Position numbers and translations under genes: made by a program. Shown piece after piece: positions 44,420 to 45,584 of a stretch of DNA of 45,584 nucleotides. Source of the DNA: Candidatus Rokuibacteriota bacterium. Lineage in GTDB: Bacteria > Methylomirabilota > Methylomirabilia > Rokubacteriales > CSP1-6. The stretch is from NCBI GenBank assembly GCA_003220595.1, contig QHSZ01000126.1, forward strand, positions 1-45,584, read 5' to 3'. Below the pieces are notes generated by a model, which had not been told where the DNA came from, made no database searches, and saw only the letters and a list, made by a program, of their open reading frames with translations. How positions within the stretch are numbered: the stretch's first letter is position 1; the number at the start of each line of letters is the position of its first letter.

Positions 44420-45584
44420 ATGAAGATCTGCTTCTTCCACCTCATGCCGTACCGGTTTCTCCCCGACGACTTCGAACAGCGGTACCGGTCGGTCTGGGTC
44501 GACCCGCCCCACAGCCTCTTCGACCCCGAGAAGTGCAGCGGGCTCTACCACGAGTTCCTCGACGAGCTCGAGTTCGCCGAGGCGCAGGGCTTCGACGGCC
44601 TCTGCGTCAACGAGCACCACAACAACGCCTACGGCCTCATGCCGTCGCCGAATCTCATGGCGGCGACGCTGACGCGGCGGACCTCGCGCGCGGCGGTCAT
44701 CGTCCTCGGCAACAGCCTGGCCGCCTACAACCCGCCCCTCCGCGTGGCCGAGGAGTTCGCCATGCTCGATCTGCTGAGCCGGGGCCGCCTGGTGGCGGGC
44801 TTCCCCGTCGGCACCTCGATGGACATGAACTTCGCCTACGGGATCGATCCCGCCACGCTGCGCGAGCGGTATTACGAGGCCCACGACCTCGTCGTGCAGG
44901 CGTGGACGCGCCCCGAGGTGTTCGCCTTCAACGGCAAGTACACGCAGGTACGCTACGTGAACATCTGGCCGCAGACGCTCCAGAAGCCCCACCCGCCCGT
45001 GTGGATCCCGGGCGGGGGCAGCGTCGAGACCTGGGAGTGGACGGCCAAGCTCGACTACGTCTACTGCTATCTCTCCTACTACGGGTACAAGCGGGGCAAG
45101 GCGACGATGGACGGCTTCTGGGAGGCCATCGCGCGCGTGGGGGCCGACGACAACCCCTACCGGGCGGGATTTCTACAGCTCGTGTGCGTGGCGGACACGG
45201 ACGCGGAAGCGGAACGCCTCTACTTCGAGCACGTGCACTACTTCTACCAGAAGTGCCTGAACGTCTGGGAGGGCTTCGCGGAGGCCCCGGGCTACCGCAC
45301 GGTGAAGACGCTCCAGACGGGGACCAAGCCGCAGGTCGGCGCCCAGGCGAAGAAGGTCCGCCAGTCGCTCGACTGGCAGAAGTATCTCGACCAGGGCTAC
45401 GTGATCGCCGGGAGCCCCAAGACCGTTCGCGAGCAGCTGGCCGAGTGCATCAAGAGCCTCCGCGTCGGCCACCTGATGGTGCTGCTCCAGATCGGCTCGA
45501 TGCCGAAGGACCTGACCCTCCACAACACCGCGCTCTTCGCGAAGGAGGTCCTGCCGCACGTGCGCGACATGTGGCCCGGCTACA
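44420..45584 (+). CDS. LLM-class flavin-dependent oxidoreductase (luciferase-like), 3' end cut by window edge
   Basis: I translated this directly: 388 codons are open from ATG 44420 to the window end. The TIM-barrel features of the bacterial luciferase family are present: EFAEAQGFDGLCVNEHH at the first strands, PLRVAEEFAMLDLLSRGRL, VAGFPVGTS, and IAGSPKTVREQLAE near the C-terminus. Family enzymes use reduced FMN or F420 to oxidise substrates such as alkanes, aldehydes or sulfonates; the substrate cannot be told. Only a few residues are likely missing. It is divergent from the ABC transporter operon. Confidence 0.93.
   Translation, partial: MKICFFHLMPYRFLPDDFEQRYRSVWVDPPHSLFDPEKCSGLYHEFLDELEFAEAQGFDGLCVNEHHNNAYGLMPSPNLMAATLTRRTSRAAVIVLGNSLAAYNPPLRVAEEFAMLDLLSRGRLVAGFPVGTSMDMNFAYGIDPATLRERYYEAHDLVVQAWTRPEVFAFNGKYTQVRYVNIWPQTLQKPHPPVWIPGGGSVETWEWTAKLDYVYCYLSYYGYKRGKATMDGFWEAIARVGADDNPYRAGFLQLVCVADTDAEAERLYFEHVHYFYQKCLNVWEGFAEAPGYRTVKTLQTGTKPQVGAQAKKVRQSLDWQKYLDQGYVIAGSPKTVREQLAECIKSLRVGHLMVLLQIGSMPKDLTLHNTALFAKEVLPHVRDMWPGY

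Overview
The window is a continuous stretch of high-GC bacterial chromosome. It is dense with housekeeping genes and has no phage, insertion sequence, integron or CRISPR array. Extreme GC bias at third codon positions, Tat-exported proteins, a bacterial-type GatCAB amidotransferase and a flavin-dependent luciferase-like oxidoreductase would fit an uncultured soil lineage such as Rokubacteria/Methylomirabilota. That placement is inference; no phylogenetic marker was searched.

Layout. (a) 1-2007, minus: a membrane sensor histidine kinase with two GAF domains, cut by the window edge. (b) 2211-7154, plus: a selenocysteine locus consisting of tRNA-Sec (selC), a DUF3105 membrane protein, a lipoprotein, a small helical protein, selA and selB. 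Between selA and selB lie two tandem copies of a 60-bp repeat. Each copy opens a mini-ORF, so selA, the two mini-ORFs and selB are joined by three successive ATGA stop/start overlaps. (c) 7189-15746: tatA, a DUF4124/retropepsin-like protein, ileS, lspA, an rluD-like gene, glmU and glmS. (d) 15805-21254: a PcrA/UvrD helicase and gatC-gatA-gatB. A diverged copy of the selA-selB repeat sits between gatA and gatB and ends in a -10-like hexamer at the gatB start. (e) 21284-28928: ftsE-ftsX-envC-type, ctpA, tsaD and an NtrB/NtrC-like two-component pair. (f) 28997-32302: a large class III cyclase with ATPase and TPR-like regions behind a good sigma-70-type promoter.

(g) 32351-37765, minus: a probable secretion/oxidation operon. 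It encodes a secreted metzincin-type metalloprotease, a DUF7450-like protein whose start is frameshifted, a Tat-exported dehydrogenase small subunit and a GMC flavoprotein with a four-cysteine cluster. (h) 38057-39169, plus: a LuxR-type regulator divergent from that operon, with a perfect 18-bp palindrome in the shared spacer. (i) 39198-44257, minus: thiC behind a TPP riboswitch, and a sugar-type ABC transporter (binding protein and two permeases, no ATPase in view). (j) 44420-end, plus: a luciferase-like monooxygenase cut by the window edge.

Functionally, block (b) supplies the Sec incorporation machinery (tRNA, synthase, elongation factor) without selD or any recognisable selenoprotein in view. 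Blocks (c)-(e) cover translation fidelity and charging, cell-wall precursor synthesis, lipoprotein processing and division-linked wall hydrolysis. Many plus-strand genes have a TAnnnT hexamer only 0-15 nt before the start codon, which suggests very short leaders or leaderless mRNAs. No gene-free stretch exceeds 300 bases once tRNA-Sec is counted.
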